Shown: positions 26,101-32,128, counted from the first letter of the stretch. The stretch: DNA of 64,000 nucleotides from Rugalucina vietnamica (GCA_964017185.1 OZ024874.1:55717356-55781355), one strand, 5' to 3'. Notes: a model not told the origin generated them from the sequence alone. Numbers and translations: made by a program.

Positions 26101-27742
26101 TGCTATGGCAACTTATGCTTCCCATAGACTTATAATGGAAAAAAAGTGAAAATTGCCAGTTTTTGCTGTCTTGTTGGAGATATTTGAATTTTGTTTTTGC
26201 AGAAATGTTTATTGAGTAGTCCTCTACGTTTCATGTGACTTTTGTCCTAATCCTTCATTTTGATTGGTTGCAGGGGCCCCATATAGGGCAAAATTTCGAA
26301 AAACATTCAAAAATCTTCTTCTCAGAAACTGTCAAGGGGATGAAGCCTATACTTTGTATACATGTCCCTGACAGTGGCCTCTACATAATTTGTGTTTTTT
26401 ATTCCAGGCGGATAAGAACTCTGGTTGCTATGGCAACTTAAAGTTTCCATAGACTTATAATGGGAAAAGTGGAAATCGGCTATTTTTCCGCTAAAATTGC
26501 AGACATTTGAATTTTGTTTTTGCAGAAATGTTTATTGAGTAGTGTTTGACGTTTCTTGCAAGTTTTGTCCTAATCCTTTATTTTGATTGGTTGCTGGGGC
26601 TCCATAAAGGGCAAAATTTTGAAAAAAAAATAAAAAAATCAAAAATCTCCTCAGAAACTGTCAAGTGGATGAATCCTGTACTTTGTATACATGTTTCTGA
26701 CAGTAGCCTCTACATAATTTGTGTTTTTATTCCAGTCGGATAAGAACTCTGGTTGCTATGGTAACTTAAAGTTTCCATAGACTTATAATGGGAAAAGTGG
26801 AAATTAGCTATTTTTTGAAAACTATTGCAGCCTGAGATCTGAAAAGTTGTAGATGCAAACAACTAATGGATTAGATGAAGGTATATGATTAATTTAGGTC
26901 AAGGTCATCTCTTGACCTTGGCCGGTCTGTCGTCCATACACACTTTTCAAAGATTTTTTTCTCTGAAACCGCTTGGCCAATCAAAGCCAAATTTTATATG
27001 AAGCATCTTTAGGAAGTGGGAACCAATGTATATATAAATAATCCAGGTCACATGACCAAGATGGCCGCCATGCCCATATATGGTAAAAAACCTTAAAATA
27101 TCTTCTTCTCCAGAACCGGTGAACCGATTTCAACGAAACTTTGCATGAAAAAAATGGATGACTCAAGTTCTACAATGTATATATAAAGCATGACCCTGTG
27201 GTGACCTTGACCTATTTTATGGCAAGGTCAACATAGGTCGTCAATGCATTTGAATGGGGAAAACTTTTAAAATGTCATTTTAAGTGAAAGTCTTGCAGGA
27301 AATGGGTAGTAGGACTGGAATTTAATGATTCTGAAAAAAAAATTGACCCCAGGGGCTCATCTGCTTTTAAAATGTTATTTGAAGGGGAAAATCAGCAGGA
27401 AATTGGCAAATAGACAGAATATTGATTATTCTGAAAAAAGAAAATGTCCCAAGGGCTTCATCTGCCCCTGCACTGGGGTTAAATACCATAATATTCAAAT
27501 ATGTTTATTGGTATATGAAGCAGATCTCAGGTGAGCGTTTACAGGACCATTGGTCCTCTGGTATTTTTACACCTTCAGTGGTATCAGTAAATCGTCATTA
27601 AAACTTGATGATAAACAATGTATTTATTTGATGTTTAATCAGTTTTTCCCATCTGTTTTTCAGGGCTCAAGCTAAAGAGGCTTTAGAATCGTATGATAAT
27701 GCAATTGTTACCGGTGCCTCAGTACAGAATGGACCTGTGTGA
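2328..27742 (+). CDS. PPP6R3: PPP6R family (SAPS domain) phosphatase 6 regulatory subunit, 3' part, 17 exons
   Basis: Partial gene; its first exons lie before the window. SAPS subunits bind the PP6 catalytic subunit and direct it to substrates in cytoplasm and nucleus. Seventeen exons (2091 nt, 696 residues plus stop) join without a frame break. Landmarks in order, in residues of this fragment: [10 protein letters not shown] (about 13-22) and NNFLHTHV (about 62-69) of the SAPS helical repeats; [10 protein letters not shown] (about 123-132); ANKKNTIEL (175-183); an acidic [10 protein letters not shown] stretch; [15 protein letters not shown] (about 226-240); [20 protein letters not shown]; two W-A-D-F motifs (KWADF, NWADF); a Ser/Thr/Pro-rich acidic tail; and a C-terminus ending NGPV as in vertebrate paralogues. 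All joins are GT-AG. The tail is low in hydrophobics and probably disordered. Family assignment is firm. Which vertebrate paralogue (R1, R2 or R3) is closest cannot be settled, since invertebrates usually have one gene, so the symbol is nominal. Confidence 0.93.
2783..2908 (+). CDS. PPP6R3: PPP6R exon W2 (SAPS repeat)
   Basis: 42 codons, phase 0 at both ends. Acceptor tttttcag, donor gtacgt. Encodes [16 protein letters not shown], matching the family block that normally reads LFFxYxxNNFLHxQV, then an acidic linker ending LLEQ. A family E MITE starts about 24 nt after the donor. Confidence 0.93.
2932..3162. mobile_element. Family E MITE, copy 1
   Basis: Starts GGCCCCGAGGTTATAAAAC, central palindrome TGTTAAAATGCCAACA / TGTTGGCATTTTAACA; right end shortened. 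Starts 24 nt after exon W2. Confidence 0.75.
3350..3574 (-). mobile_element. Family A foldback MITE, copy 1
   Basis: Inner hairpin on the left with TGTGCA/TGCACA arms; outer arm CGGTTTTCTCACAGCGCGGCTCA at right, left end worn. Sits in the intron after exon W2, next to copy 2 in opposite orientation. Confidence 0.8.
3614..3851 (+). mobile_element. Family A foldback MITE, copy 2
   Basis: Complete, hairpin right with TTCG/CGAA arms. Ends GCCTCGTGGGAAAACC and GGTTTTCCCATGAGGCGGC. Acceptor of exon W3 follows 38 nt later. Confidence 0.85.
3890..3954 (+). CDS. PPP6R3: PPP6R exon W3
   Basis: 65 nt, phase 0 start, two bases left over. Acceptor ttgtttcag, donor gtaagt. Encodes [17 protein letters not shown], the family block that in vertebrates reads like CRLVxRILExWE. 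Its acceptor lies 38 nt after a family A MITE. Confidence 0.9.
3963..4294. other. Intron, nothing recognised
   Basis: AT-rich unique intron sequence between exon W3 and family B copy 2. Confidence 0.5.
4295..4499 (-). mobile_element. Family B MITE, copy 2
   Basis: Reverse orientation, TTAACTCATATAAGCC to AAATATGGGTTAA; the hairpin tip (GGGACGCC... segment) is deleted. Confidence 0.82.
4562..4674 (+). CDS. PPP6R3: PPP6R exon W4
   Basis: 113 nt. Acceptor ttttgcag, donor gtaagc. Encodes [17 protein letters not shown], the conserved RKGxMGHLTxxAN signature. One base is carried to the next exon. Confidence 0.93.
4690..4895 (+). mobile_element. Diverged copy of the 288-bp retroelement
   Basis: Shares TTGGATGTCATGACATCCTA, TTTTGGGTAAAAGTCC, TAAAATGGAAGCAACG and AGCTGTTGACTGAGACGTAA with the complement of 44140-44427. 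PPP6R intron. Confidence 0.72.
4960..5045 (+). CDS. PPP6R3: PPP6R exon W5
   Basis: 86 nt. Acceptor gtgtttcag, donor gtaaga. With the carried base it gives [14 protein letters not shown] and ends ANKKNTIEL, matching the family W-x-x-(F/Y)-V...TNKKN(T/M)V(D/E)L block. Confidence 0.92.
5203..5309. repeat. Family O poly-C repeat fragment
   Basis: GGCTCCGGACC plus C-run, AATTGCCATATTATTAAT, GTCAGACCCCTTCTGGGA, second C-run. Matches 48751-48908. Confidence 0.65.
5311..5482 (-). mobile_element. Family A MITE, copy 3, 5' truncated
   Basis: The left third, including the left hairpin arm, is missing and replaced by the C-run of an O repeat. The right end runs directly into the acceptor region of exon W6 (5507). 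Confidence 0.75.
5507..5599 (+). CDS. PPP6R3: PPP6R exon W6 (acidic Ser segment)
   Basis: 31 codons, phase 0 at both ends. Acceptor ctgtgtag, donor gtacgg. Encodes [17 protein letters not shown] and ends TAMQQ. The Ser-Asp/Glu run corresponds to the HHLHSSSxDED segment of vertebrate subunits and is a plausible CK2 target (inference). The sequence just before the acceptor is the degraded right end of a family A MITE. Confidence 0.93.
5665..5904 (+). mobile_element. Family A MITE, copy 4
   Basis: Complete, hairpin right with TGTGCAG/CTGCACA arms; ends of the CGACGAGAGAAAA / TTTTCTCATAACGCGGC type. Confidence 0.82.
5906..6040 (+). mobile_element. Family B MITE, copy 3, fragment
   Basis: Contains ATAGCCCCAGATGGGGAC and GGCGTCACATCTGG with worn ends. 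Confidence 0.65.
6447..6686 (-). mobile_element. Family A MITE, copy 5
   Basis: Hairpin left with TTCGCAG/CTGCGAA arms; ends GTGTCATGAGAAAA and TTTCTCATGGCGCAGC. Confidence 0.82.
6904..7141 (-). mobile_element. Family A MITE, copy 6
   Basis: Hairpin left with TTCGCG/CGCGAA arms; ends CATGAGAAAACCAACAAT and ATTGTTGGTTTTCCCACGAGG. Confidence 0.85.
7311..7833. mobile_element. MITE with CAGGCTGCCC ends, 6-bp target duplication
   Basis: Ends CAGGCTGCCCAG and CTGGGCAGCCTG, flanked by AAAGTA on both sides. The interior has CCTATTTTTTCC repeats and a CTCGCTTCGCTCGCTCG stretch. In the intron before exon W7. Confidence 0.8.
7834..8372. other. Intron, only the A-run recognised
   Basis: Unique AT-rich sequence; no splice-consistent exon and no repeat family seen apart from the A-run. 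Confidence 0.5.
8066..8091. repeat. A-homopolymer run
   Basis: About 25 consecutive A residues in the intron before exon W7; no retroposed body recognised upstream. Confidence 0.8.
8373..8574 (-). mobile_element. Family A MITE, copy 7, left hairpin arm deleted
   Basis: Both ends present, but the sequence jumps from AACAATCTGTTACAC straight to the right arm GAAGCTGATCAGCGCC. Confidence 0.8.
8657..8880 (+). mobile_element. Family B MITE, copy 4
   Basis: TTAACCCATATTTGACG to CACCAGGCTTAA; hairpin AGCCCCAGATGGGACGCC / GGCATCACATCTGCGGC. Confidence 0.82.
9058..9288 (+). mobile_element. Family A MITE, copy 8
   Basis: Hairpin right, TTTGCG/CGCGAA arms (one unpaired change). Flanked by TA on both sides. 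Confidence 0.83.
9657..9805 (+). repeat. 74-bp direct tandem duplication
   Basis: ACCAAGTTCTCAAGAAGTTT to TGGTCATTTCATAT occurs twice without an evident mismatch, indicating a recent duplication. CATATGAAATGA palindromes follow. Confidence 0.8.
9806..10241. other. Intron before exon W7
   Basis: Contains CATATGA palindromes continuing from the duplication, then CT-rich sequence leading to the exon W7 acceptor. Confidence 0.45.
10242..10339 (+). CDS. PPP6R3: PPP6R exon W7
   Basis: 98 nt. Acceptor ttcatcag, donor gtgagt. Encodes [14 protein letters not shown] and then [17 protein letters not shown], among the strongest family signatures. The preceding intron (4.6 kb) is filled with MITEs. Confidence 0.95.
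10358..10594 (+). mobile_element. Family A MITE, copy 9
   Basis: Hairpin right with TGTGCAG/CTGCACA arms; end type TGTGCATGAGAAAACC. CC flanks both sides. Begins 18 nt after exon W7. Confidence 0.83.
10854..10914 (+). CDS. PPP6R3: PPP6R exon W8
   Basis: 61 nt. Acceptor cacaatttcag, donor gtaagt. Encodes [20 protein letters not shown], equivalent to the family APFD...INFxxxADE segment. Confidence 0.9.
10950..11160 (-). mobile_element. Family A MITE, copy 10, eroded
   Basis: Ends recognisable (TGAGCCACAGCATGGGAAAA, TTGTTGGTTTTCTCTTGAGGC); most of the hairpin is lost. TA on both sides. Confidence 0.75.
11267..11338 (+). mobile_element. tRNA-like relic (SINE head)
   Basis: AGTTGCTTAGTGGAAGAAC and GGGATTCAAATCC resemble A and B boxes, with CTCCGGA in the anticodon-loop position. 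Stems are imperfect. Confidence 0.4.
11464..11594 (+). CDS. PPP6R3: PPP6R exon W9
   Basis: 131 nt. Acceptor ctgttacag, donor gtgagt. Encodes [20 protein letters not shown] followed by WEEKE. The ERLQQFDxDxDEDIWE block is diagnostic for PPP6R. Confidence 0.94.
11693..11894 (+). mobile_element. Family A MITE, copy 11, right end lost
   Basis: Hairpin with TGTG/CACA arms and a small internal insertion (TTTG); the right terminus is missing after TTTTCGCA. Confidence 0.75.
12177..12424. mobile_element. Family E MITE, copy 2
   Basis: CACGAGGTTATAAAACTTTT left, AAAATTTTATAACCTTGGG right; palindrome centre reduced. Confidence 0.78.
12489..12628 (+). CDS. PPP6R3: PPP6R exon W10 (acidic, Ser-rich)
   Basis: 140 nt. 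Acceptor ttgtttaag, donor gtacat. Encodes [20 protein letters not shown] second AG three bases downstream (12490-12491) could be used as a NAGNAG-like alternative, removing one residue. Ends [10 protein letters not shown]. Confidence 0.88.
12743..12979 (+). mobile_element. Family A MITE, copy 12
   Basis: Ends intact (GTCGTGGGAAAA, TTTTCTCATGAGGTGGC); left hairpin arm decayed (GCTAAACAGCTTTGG). Confidence 0.8.
12980..13372. other. Intron with A-runs
   Basis: Two A-rich tracts (about 13091-13104 and 13250-13285); otherwise unassigned. Confidence 0.5.
13373..13562 (+). CDS. PPP6R3: PPP6R exon W11 (WADF motifs)
   Basis: 190 nt. Acceptor ctactacag, donor gtgagc. Encodes [17 protein letters not shown], then [10 protein letters not shown] and [10 protein letters not shown]. 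WTAxFDE and WADF motifs are typical of PPP6R tails. A family F element begins about 55 nt after the donor. Confidence 0.93.
13616..15805 (+). mobile_element. Family F element with two kinds of tandem monomer
   Basis: 5' hairpin TAGCTCGACTGCAC/GTGCATAGAGCTA (13622-13652), tract of TTCCCG and GTGCGC repeats (13675-13710), four monomers of about 180 bp (13720-14410, with a G-run at about 14364-14384), then about nine monomers of about 128 bp with CACGGTTCAGTGATTTTGCC (14520-15690). Near the end GCAGTCGAGC (15771-15780) is the inverted 5' terminus, then hairpin GCTGTCCTGCGACAGC and TCTTAT. Lies in the PPP6R intron after exon W11. Confidence 0.85.
16026..16263 (-). mobile_element. Family A MITE, copy 13
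   Basis: Near-consensus copy. Perfect TTCGCGGTAACCGCGAA hairpin on the left; ends CCCCATGGGAAAACCAAC and GTTGGTTTTCCCACGAGG. AA flanks. Forms an inverted pair with copy 14, about 70 bp away. Confidence 0.88.
16334..16571 (+). mobile_element. Family A MITE, copy 14
   Basis: Near-consensus copy, opposite to copy 13, with the same perfect TTCGCGG/CCGCGAA hairpin. TT flanks. Ends 21 nt before exon W12. Confidence 0.88.
16593..16669 (+). CDS. PPP6R3: PPP6R exon W12
   Basis: 77 nt. Acceptor gatttcag, donor gtaagt. Encodes [19 protein letters not shown], like the vertebrate SSPVDxE segment. The acceptor is only 21 nt downstream of a complete family A MITE, so the polypyrimidine tract is squeezed against it. 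Confidence 0.9.
16949..17003 (+). repeat. 26-bp tandem duplication
   Basis: GACAGATTTGTTCATAAGGA followed by CTT, twice, about 90 nt upstream of exon W13. Confidence 0.7.
17090..17321 (+). CDS. PPP6R3: PPP6R exon W13 (Ser/Thr-rich)
   Basis: 232 nt. Acceptor tatttttag, donor gtaaat. Low-complexity Ser, Thr, Asp and Gln sequence such as [17 protein letters not shown]. Identified by open frame, splice sites and phase continuity rather than by homology. Confidence 0.85.
17616..17831 (+). CDS. PPP6R3: PPP6R exon W14 (Pro/Ser-rich)
   Basis: 216 nt. Acceptor tattttcag, donor gtaggc. Encodes [14 protein letters not shown], then a Ser/Thr run and [10 protein letters not shown]. Contains several SP/TP sites. 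GC-richer than the neighbouring intron, as expected of an exon. Confidence 0.87.
17832..18303. other. Intron, nothing recognised
   Basis: AT-rich unique sequence between exon W14 and family A copy 15. Confidence 0.5.
18304..18565 (+). mobile_element. Family A MITE, copy 15, duplicated hairpin arm
   Basis: TTCGCAG/CTGCGAA hairpin; the left arm segment GCGCTGATCAGCTTCGCAGT occurs twice in a row. Ends of the CGACACGAGAAAACCGG type. TA flanks. Confidence 0.85.
18739..18976 (-). mobile_element. Family A MITE, copy 16
   Basis: Hairpin left with CTGTGCAG/CTGCACAG arms; ends somewhat decayed. 75 nt before exon W15. Confidence 0.8.
19052..19117 (+). CDS. PPP6R3: PPP6R exon W15
   Basis: 66 nt. Acceptor ttttgaag (weak polypyrimidine tract), donor gtgagt. 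Encodes [20 protein letters not shown]. Supported by phase continuity with both neighbours. Confidence 0.8.
19176..19382 (+). mobile_element. Family A MITE, copy 17, internal deletion near left end
   Basis: About 30 nt lost after GAGCCGCCTCTTGG; hairpin TTCGCGG/CCGCGAA perfect; TT flanks. Confidence 0.83.
19512..19628 (+). pseudogene. 3' end of a non-LTR retrotransposon reverse transcriptase ORF
   Basis: One frame reads [20 protein letters not shown] and ends at TGA, the C-terminal signature (S-F-F-P-x-T-I-R-x-W-N-x-L-P) of many LINE ORF2 proteins. The rest of the LINE is absent: a 5'-truncated relic in the PPP6R intron. Confidence 0.7.
19955..20178 (-). mobile_element. Family A MITE, copy 18, half hairpin deleted
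   Basis: The arm reads AGCTTCGCGGTCAGCACC, losing part of the right arm. TA flanks. Inverted pair with copy 19, about 55 bp away. Confidence 0.82.
20232..20469 (+). mobile_element. Family A MITE, copy 19
   Basis: Complete with perfect TTCGCGG/CCGCGAA hairpin; TT flanks. Confidence 0.87.
20470..21158. other. Intron, nothing recognised
   Basis: Unique sequence with a short duplication (GAGGCTTGTTCAATGAAGAG near 20881); no gene or element signature. Confidence 0.45.
21159..22727 (-). mobile_element. Family D element, exact 316-bp monomers
   Basis: Read on the minus strand: TATGCCCCCAACTTTG hairpin (22690-22725), GTCTGTCTG tract and GT repeat (22624-22677), three monomers of exactly 316 bp plus a fragment, inverted terminus AGTTGGGGGCATA (21185-21197), hairpin GTGTTTTACAAACAC, GCATTTCTAGT. 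Open frames on both strands recur every 316 bp and are repeat artefacts. Confidence 0.87.
22624..22677. repeat. CA and GACA microsatellite
   Basis: A CACA run then AGAC units, inside the family D element, at the place occupied by CCGTCC tracts in related elements. Confidence 0.8.
22858..23073 (-). mobile_element. Family A MITE, copy 20
   Basis: A distinct hairpin version, TTGGCAG/CTGCCAA, perfectly paired. TG flanks both ends. Confidence 0.83.
23117..23162. repeat. AAT microsatellite
   Basis: AATAATAATAAT run of about 45 nt next to family A copy 20. Confidence 0.85.
23492..24425. mobile_element. Family M (mariner-like) element in family I, itself interrupted
   Basis: Ends CACCTGGACCTCTTTATAA and TTATAAAGAGGTTGAGTTG, flanked by TA. 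The family I copy at 41.5 kb gives the empty site (ACATATACAATGCAT). It contains a palindromic insert of about 740 bp starting near 23515. Confidence 0.8.
23515..24255. mobile_element. Palindromic insert with CRE-like motifs
   Basis: Begins with a palindrome (23515-23636) whose arms include GGGTTATTGCACTGATATCG and its complement. Then comes a direct duplication of about 98 bp (from about 23630 and 23728), and three TGACGTCA-type motifs near 24012-24054. Confidence 0.65.
24727..25082. other. Intron, nothing recognised
   Basis: Unique AT-rich sequence between family I copy 1 and family L copy 1. Confidence 0.45.
25083..25305. mobile_element. Family L MITE, copy 1, with a 76-bp palindrome
   Basis: Ends GGGGCAAATTGTTCA and TGATCAACTGGCCCC. 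Positions 25149-25224 are a perfect palindrome: two 36-nt arms around a 4-nt centre. Confidence 0.75.
25410..25568 (+). CDS. PPP6R3: PPP6R exon W16
   Basis: 159 nt. Acceptor tgtttacag, donor gtgagc. Encodes [15 protein letters not shown] and [17 protein letters not shown]. Preceded by the largest intron in the window part of the gene (6.3 kb). A family A MITE starts about 15 nt after the donor. Confidence 0.9.
25583..25779 (+). mobile_element. Family A MITE, copy 21
   Basis: TGTGCAG/CTGCACA hairpin with a short duplication (GTGCAGTGCAG); about 40 nt of the middle are deleted. Starts 15 nt after exon W16. Confidence 0.8.
25881..27562 (+). mobile_element. Family C element, complete
   Basis: Starts TTTAGCTCACCTGAGCC, folding with GGCTCATAGGTGAGCT; then a CCGTCC/GTCGTCC tract (about 25938-25975), leader, diverged monomers, inverted 5' copy CTCAGGTGAGC (about 27524-27534), hairpin AGGACCATTGGTCCT, CTGGT. 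It occupies the last PPP6R intron just before the terminal coding exon. Confidence 0.85.
27664..27742 (+). CDS. PPP6R3: PPP6R terminal coding exon W17
   Basis: Acceptor tttttcag. Encodes [17 protein letters not shown] and ends QNGPV then TGA at 27740-27742. Vertebrate PPP6R proteins end with the same NGPV, which fixes the C-terminus. Confidence 0.93.
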
Positions 27743-29379
27743 TGATAGATTATGTCCCTTACGAGGGTCGAACTTATAGTCTGTGATGTGCTAAAACGGA
27801 CCAGTTTACGGCCTATCAGCACTCTATCTAGAATACAGCAGGTCGGGCGTAACGGCCCGGAGTTTAGTATTAACAGAGTTGCCCCCCAATTACAATTACA
27901 TGAAATAATATTCTGTGTACAGACTAACCGTAAATCCCAGGAGTTTGTTTTGCAGAAGTTTTTAACTAATTTTTACGCAGATTGTGTTACAAACAGTTTG
28001 AATTGTGATTTATTTGGACATGGTTAATGTTATTTGTTGACTGATTGTATAGTGAAAATATATTCTTAAGTTAGGCCTTAACTGGTAAAAAATTTAATCA
28101 AGGGCCTAAAAGAATGTGATTTTTTCATGATGGTGTTTTATGCGGTAAAATCTTGACCGTCGGTTCTAATAATTATCTCCCTTGCATATGCCAAATGAGA
28201 TTTATGCACAAAGACTGGTTACATATGCCTATTTATAGTGGGACCTCATACAATCTGCAGGGAAAATACAAAGTGTATATTGCTTGAATCTGTCCAATAC
28301 TGTTTTATTCATGTGACTCGTTTTAATCGAGAAGTGACGGAACAATGTATTGTTTTATTGGATTAAAATGGGAAGGCATAATGAACAAGCAGATAGAGCT
28401 CGTCAGAAACGCTGGTTGTCATGATGTACTCAAGAGTTATCAAGATGTAGTGGGTTTGCAAGAGAAAAGGAGCAATATGCGGATGTTTGAAAAAGAAAAG
28501 TTGCTGCGCATTAGACACACTTACAGGGTTGCCATGTGTCAGGGAAAAGCCTAGAGCCAGTTGTTCAAAATTAACGACATGGTTAGTTAACTATTCGTCA
28601 AAATTTCAAACATGAATATGACAAATAAACTGTTATTTTTTGTTGATGAAATGTGAGAATTCTCACATATTATCAACAGAAAAATAATGGTGTATTTATG
28701 TATTCGGTATTAACAAGTTGGGGTCTTAACAATGACGTTAAGCTAACGAAGTTTTGAACAACTGAAGAATTGGAATCAGTGCTGTATCACTGGTTCTGTT
28801 GCACAGTGGCTCCTTTTTGCGAGTTCTACCCTGTTACAGTGCATACGATGGAAATTTCTATGTTGCAGATGCATACAATGTAAGCAGAATTCGACAAAGA
28901 AGATAAAATGGCATGTGGACATGAAATAGGAATAGGATTTAACAATTAATGGCTGTCAAATGAGGATTGTGGGTAAATGGACTACTTGTAGTAGCCAGAA
29001 CGTGGAAAGGACCTATCATATATGGGAAGAAGTGAAAAAAGCTGTTGATGGAATGATAAAAGAATCATGAACAAAGTACATAAACTCTACATCGTTTATA
29101 TAATATGAAAAGTATATAGCAAAGTGTGACTTAACATTTTGTATAAACCAAAGTGTTGTAAATATATTTTGTTAGCCGACCTGTGAATGCATGAAAACAG
29201 TTATTAACATAATGTGTTAAGAGTGAAATTGGATTAATTGTTAGTTATTTTGAAACATTGTATTCACATTCTTTATCTATTGATAGGCTCCTAGAAAACT
29301 TATATGAATGATGTTGGGTTGACCATATGCTTACACATGGTGCTGTATCTACAAGAATTAAATGCATAATGAATATTAC
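27743..29379 (+). other. PPP6R 3' UTR and flank
   Basis: No splice-consistent coding sequence follows the stop. The stretch is AT-rich and largely unique apart from a family L MITE near 28.56-28.76 kb. I could not fix a polyadenylation site; candidate AATAAA boxes occur further on (for example near 35.08 and 37.87 kb), so UTR length is unknown. Confidence 0.5.
28555..28765. mobile_element. Family L MITE, copy 2
   Basis: Ends AGCCAGTTGTTCAAAA and TTTTGAACAACTG, with a shorter central palindrome (TGAGAATTCTCA). Lies in the PPP6R 3' flank. Confidence 0.75.
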
Positions 29380-29616
29380 TTGAGCCTGTGCATGAGAAAA
29401 CCAACAATTTGGGTTTCGAACCAGGTCCCACACAAACCAGTCTGTACAGTCGCAGCATAAAGCTAGAGGCTTGAAACTGCATACAAGTAGAAGAGGAATA
29501 GTTCAGTCTGTGTGGCGAAAACAAAGGCGCTGATCAGCCGTGCATTTACTGCACAGCTGATCTGCCGCTTTGTTTTAGCATATGTAGATTGTTGGTTTTC
29601 TTATGCAGTGGCTCAG
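29380..29616 (+). mobile_element. Family A MITE, copy 22
   Basis: CGTGCA/TGCACA hairpin right; TGTGCATGAGAAAACC end type. Downstream of the PPP6R stop. Confidence 0.82.
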
Positions 29617-29880
29617 TTATAAAACACCTACAGATAAAATGCTGTGATTTAATAAAATCCTTACAAAACAATTTATTATGTAAAACTTAATTGTTGAGTA
29701 ACTTTTCCGAAGTAATTGTAGGGCGATCTTATTTCTTTTTACCATAAAGGTCTTCAAAATGCATAAAAACTATGACAGTGTACTTAAAATGCATATCTTA
29801 CCATTGAAAACAATCTTGCATCTGGTTTTAGTAAATTTATTTTCATATTTTATTTTATAAGATTCTCATGTTTTTAGAAT

Positions 29881-30113
29881 ATGAGCCTGTGCATGAGAAA
29901 ACCAACAATTTGCATAGGCGAAAACAAAGACGCAGATCAGCTTTCACCGCGAAGCTGATCAGCGCCTTTGTTTTCGCTACACGGATTGTACACTTCCTCT
30001 TCTTCTTAAATCCGAAATTTCAAGATTCTAGCCTGCTTCTGTGACTGTGCAGCCTGGTTTGTGTCAGACCTGGTCGGAACCCCAAATTGTTGGTTTTCTC
30101 ATGCACAGGCTCA
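29881..30113 (-). mobile_element. Family A MITE, copy 23
   Basis: TGTGCATGAG / CTCATGCACAGG ends mirror each other; the hairpin left arm is partly deleted (CAGCTTTCACCGCGAAGCTG). Confidence 0.82.
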
Positions 30114-30149
30114 ATTATAAAAAGTGCTTAGTGTTCATTACTTATTATT

Positions 30150-30374
30150 TGAGCCACGTCATGAGAAAACCGACATTTTGAATATGAAAACAAGGCGCAG
30201 ATCAGCTTGGCAGTTAGCTGATCAGGGCCTTTGTTTTTGCACATGGATAGTACAATTCCTCTACTTCCTAAATCTAAAATTTCCAGCCTCTAGTCGTCTT
30301 CTGTGCAGGTACAGCTTGGTTTGTGTCGGACCTGTTCTGAAACCACATTGTTGGTTTTCTCATGACACGGCTCA
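30150..30374 (-). mobile_element. Family A MITE, copy 24
   Basis: TTGGCAG hairpin version with a shortened right arm; ends ACGTCATGAGAAAACC and GGTTTTCTCATGACACGG. Confidence 0.8.
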
Positions 30375-30634
30375 ACTTTGTAACAGCCAGATAGATTGTT
30401 TATATTGTCAGAATGTTGCATCTTTGTTGGGTACAGGTACATCCCCCCTCAGACTAACTGTTTGGCGTCATTAAATTCGCCAAGTGATACTAAACACTCA
30501 ACCAGAAACACACCTCTAGCTAACTTATATATAGCCTGATTTATGTGTGGCTTGTTTAGAAGCTCTGAGGTGGTTGTTGTATGAAGTAAAAACTATGATC
30601 TCGAGAATTACTATGTTTTAAACAAGATGTGTAA

Positions 30635-30884
30635 ATGAGCCGCGACGCGAGAAAACCGGTCTTCAGGGTTTTCGTCCAGGTCTGACACAAACCGGCCTGT
30701 ACAATAACAGAAGCAGGCTAGAACATTGAAATTCCGGTTTTGAGAAGAAGAGGGATTGTACTATCTGTGTAGCGAAAACAAAGGCGCTGATCAGCTTCGC
30801 AGTTACTGCGAAGTAACTGCGAAGCTGATCTGCGCCTTTGTTTTTGCCTAGGCAAAACTCCGGTTTTCTCCTGGTTCGGCTCAA
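30635..30884 (+). mobile_element. Family A MITE, copy 25, duplicated hairpin tip
   Basis: TTCGCAG/CTGCGAA hairpin with tip segment AGTAACTGCGA duplicated; CGACGCGAGAAAACCGG ends; AA flanks. Confidence 0.82.
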
Positions 30885-31269
30885 ATTTTGTGAATGCTCT
30901 TTTGTTATATGTACATTATCAAATAAAACTAACACTTGTATTAATCTTGCCTAACACGGTCATGGTCAAAGGCTTAGATGAAATGTCAGTCTTGATCAAT
31001 GAATCATAGAACATGTAGAATTAATTGAATCTAAATCTTTCATTATAGTACACTTAAATTTCTTATTCCAAAGTGTGTATATAGTTATTGGTAGCATATA
31101 AAGCATTTGTAAAACGGTTTTCGTTATACAAGGCCCTGCAAAAATTATCAGATTAAACAAGTTCTTGACAAGTAGCAACGTGGTACTTCACCAAGCATTT
31201 ACATGCTATTGCCATTGCATAGAAGTATAAAGTACATGTATATGGTAAGAACATAACATGAACTACAGA

Positions 31270-32128
31270 TTCTGAGGCACTTGAAACGAGATGACATAGA
31301 CATGCAGAGTTCATGGCCAGAAATTCCAATTATTGCTTTGAAATGTTGCCATATTACTGAGACAGTGTTGCTGTGGCAATTGAATGTAGATTTGGATTTC
31401 ATGGCCAGGAATTATGATTGCTGCGGCAATGTTCTCTTTTTACTTAGGCCATCTAGTTGCCATGGCAACTAAGTAGATACAGGTTTCATGCTGAGGAATT
31501 CTAATTGCTATAACAACATTGAGGCAATAAAGTTGCTATGGCAAGTAGATGCAGGTTTCATGGCCAAGAATTCTAATTGCTATGGCAATGTTGTCTTTTA
31601 CTTAGGCAATGTAGTTGCCATAGCAAGTAGATAAGGGTTTCATGGCTAGGAAGTCTAATTGCTATGGCAATGTTGCTGAGACAATGTAGTTGCCATGGCA
31701 AGTAGATAAGGGTTTCATGTTGTAGTTGCCATGGCAAGTAGATAAGGGTTTCATGTTCTGGGATTCTAATTGCTATAGCAATGTTGGGGCAATAAAGTTG
31801 CCATGGCAAGTAGATGCAGTTTTCATGGGCAGGTATTCTAATCGCTATGGCAATGTTGCTGAGACAAGGTTGTAACCATGGCAAGCTGATGCAGGTTTCA
31901 TTATTAAGAATTCTAATTGCTATATAGCAATGTTGTCTTACTACTGAGACATTGTAGTTGTCATGGCAAGTAGATTCGGGTTTTATGGTCTGGGATTCTA
32001 ATTGCTATGACACTGTCAAGGCAATAAAGTTGCTATGGCAAGTAGATACAGGTTTCATGGCCAAGAATTCTAATTGCTATTACAATGTCTTATTACTGAG
32101 GCAATGTAGTTGCCATGGCTAGTAGATA
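31270..32128 (+). repeat. Diverged tandem array with GTTGCCATGGCAA palindrome, left part
   Basis: Irregular units of about 60-90 bp: AGTTGCCATGGCAAGTAGAT, AGGTTTCATGG, GAATTCTAATTGCTATGGC, AATGTTG. One site, GTTGCCATGGCAAC (31456-31469), is a perfect palindrome. Open frames across it are repeat artefacts. Confidence 0.8.

Noticed and set aside
28345-28554. 69-codon open frame in the PPP6R 3' flank
   Set aside because: No recognised homology and no splice context; consistent with chance in UTR sequence.
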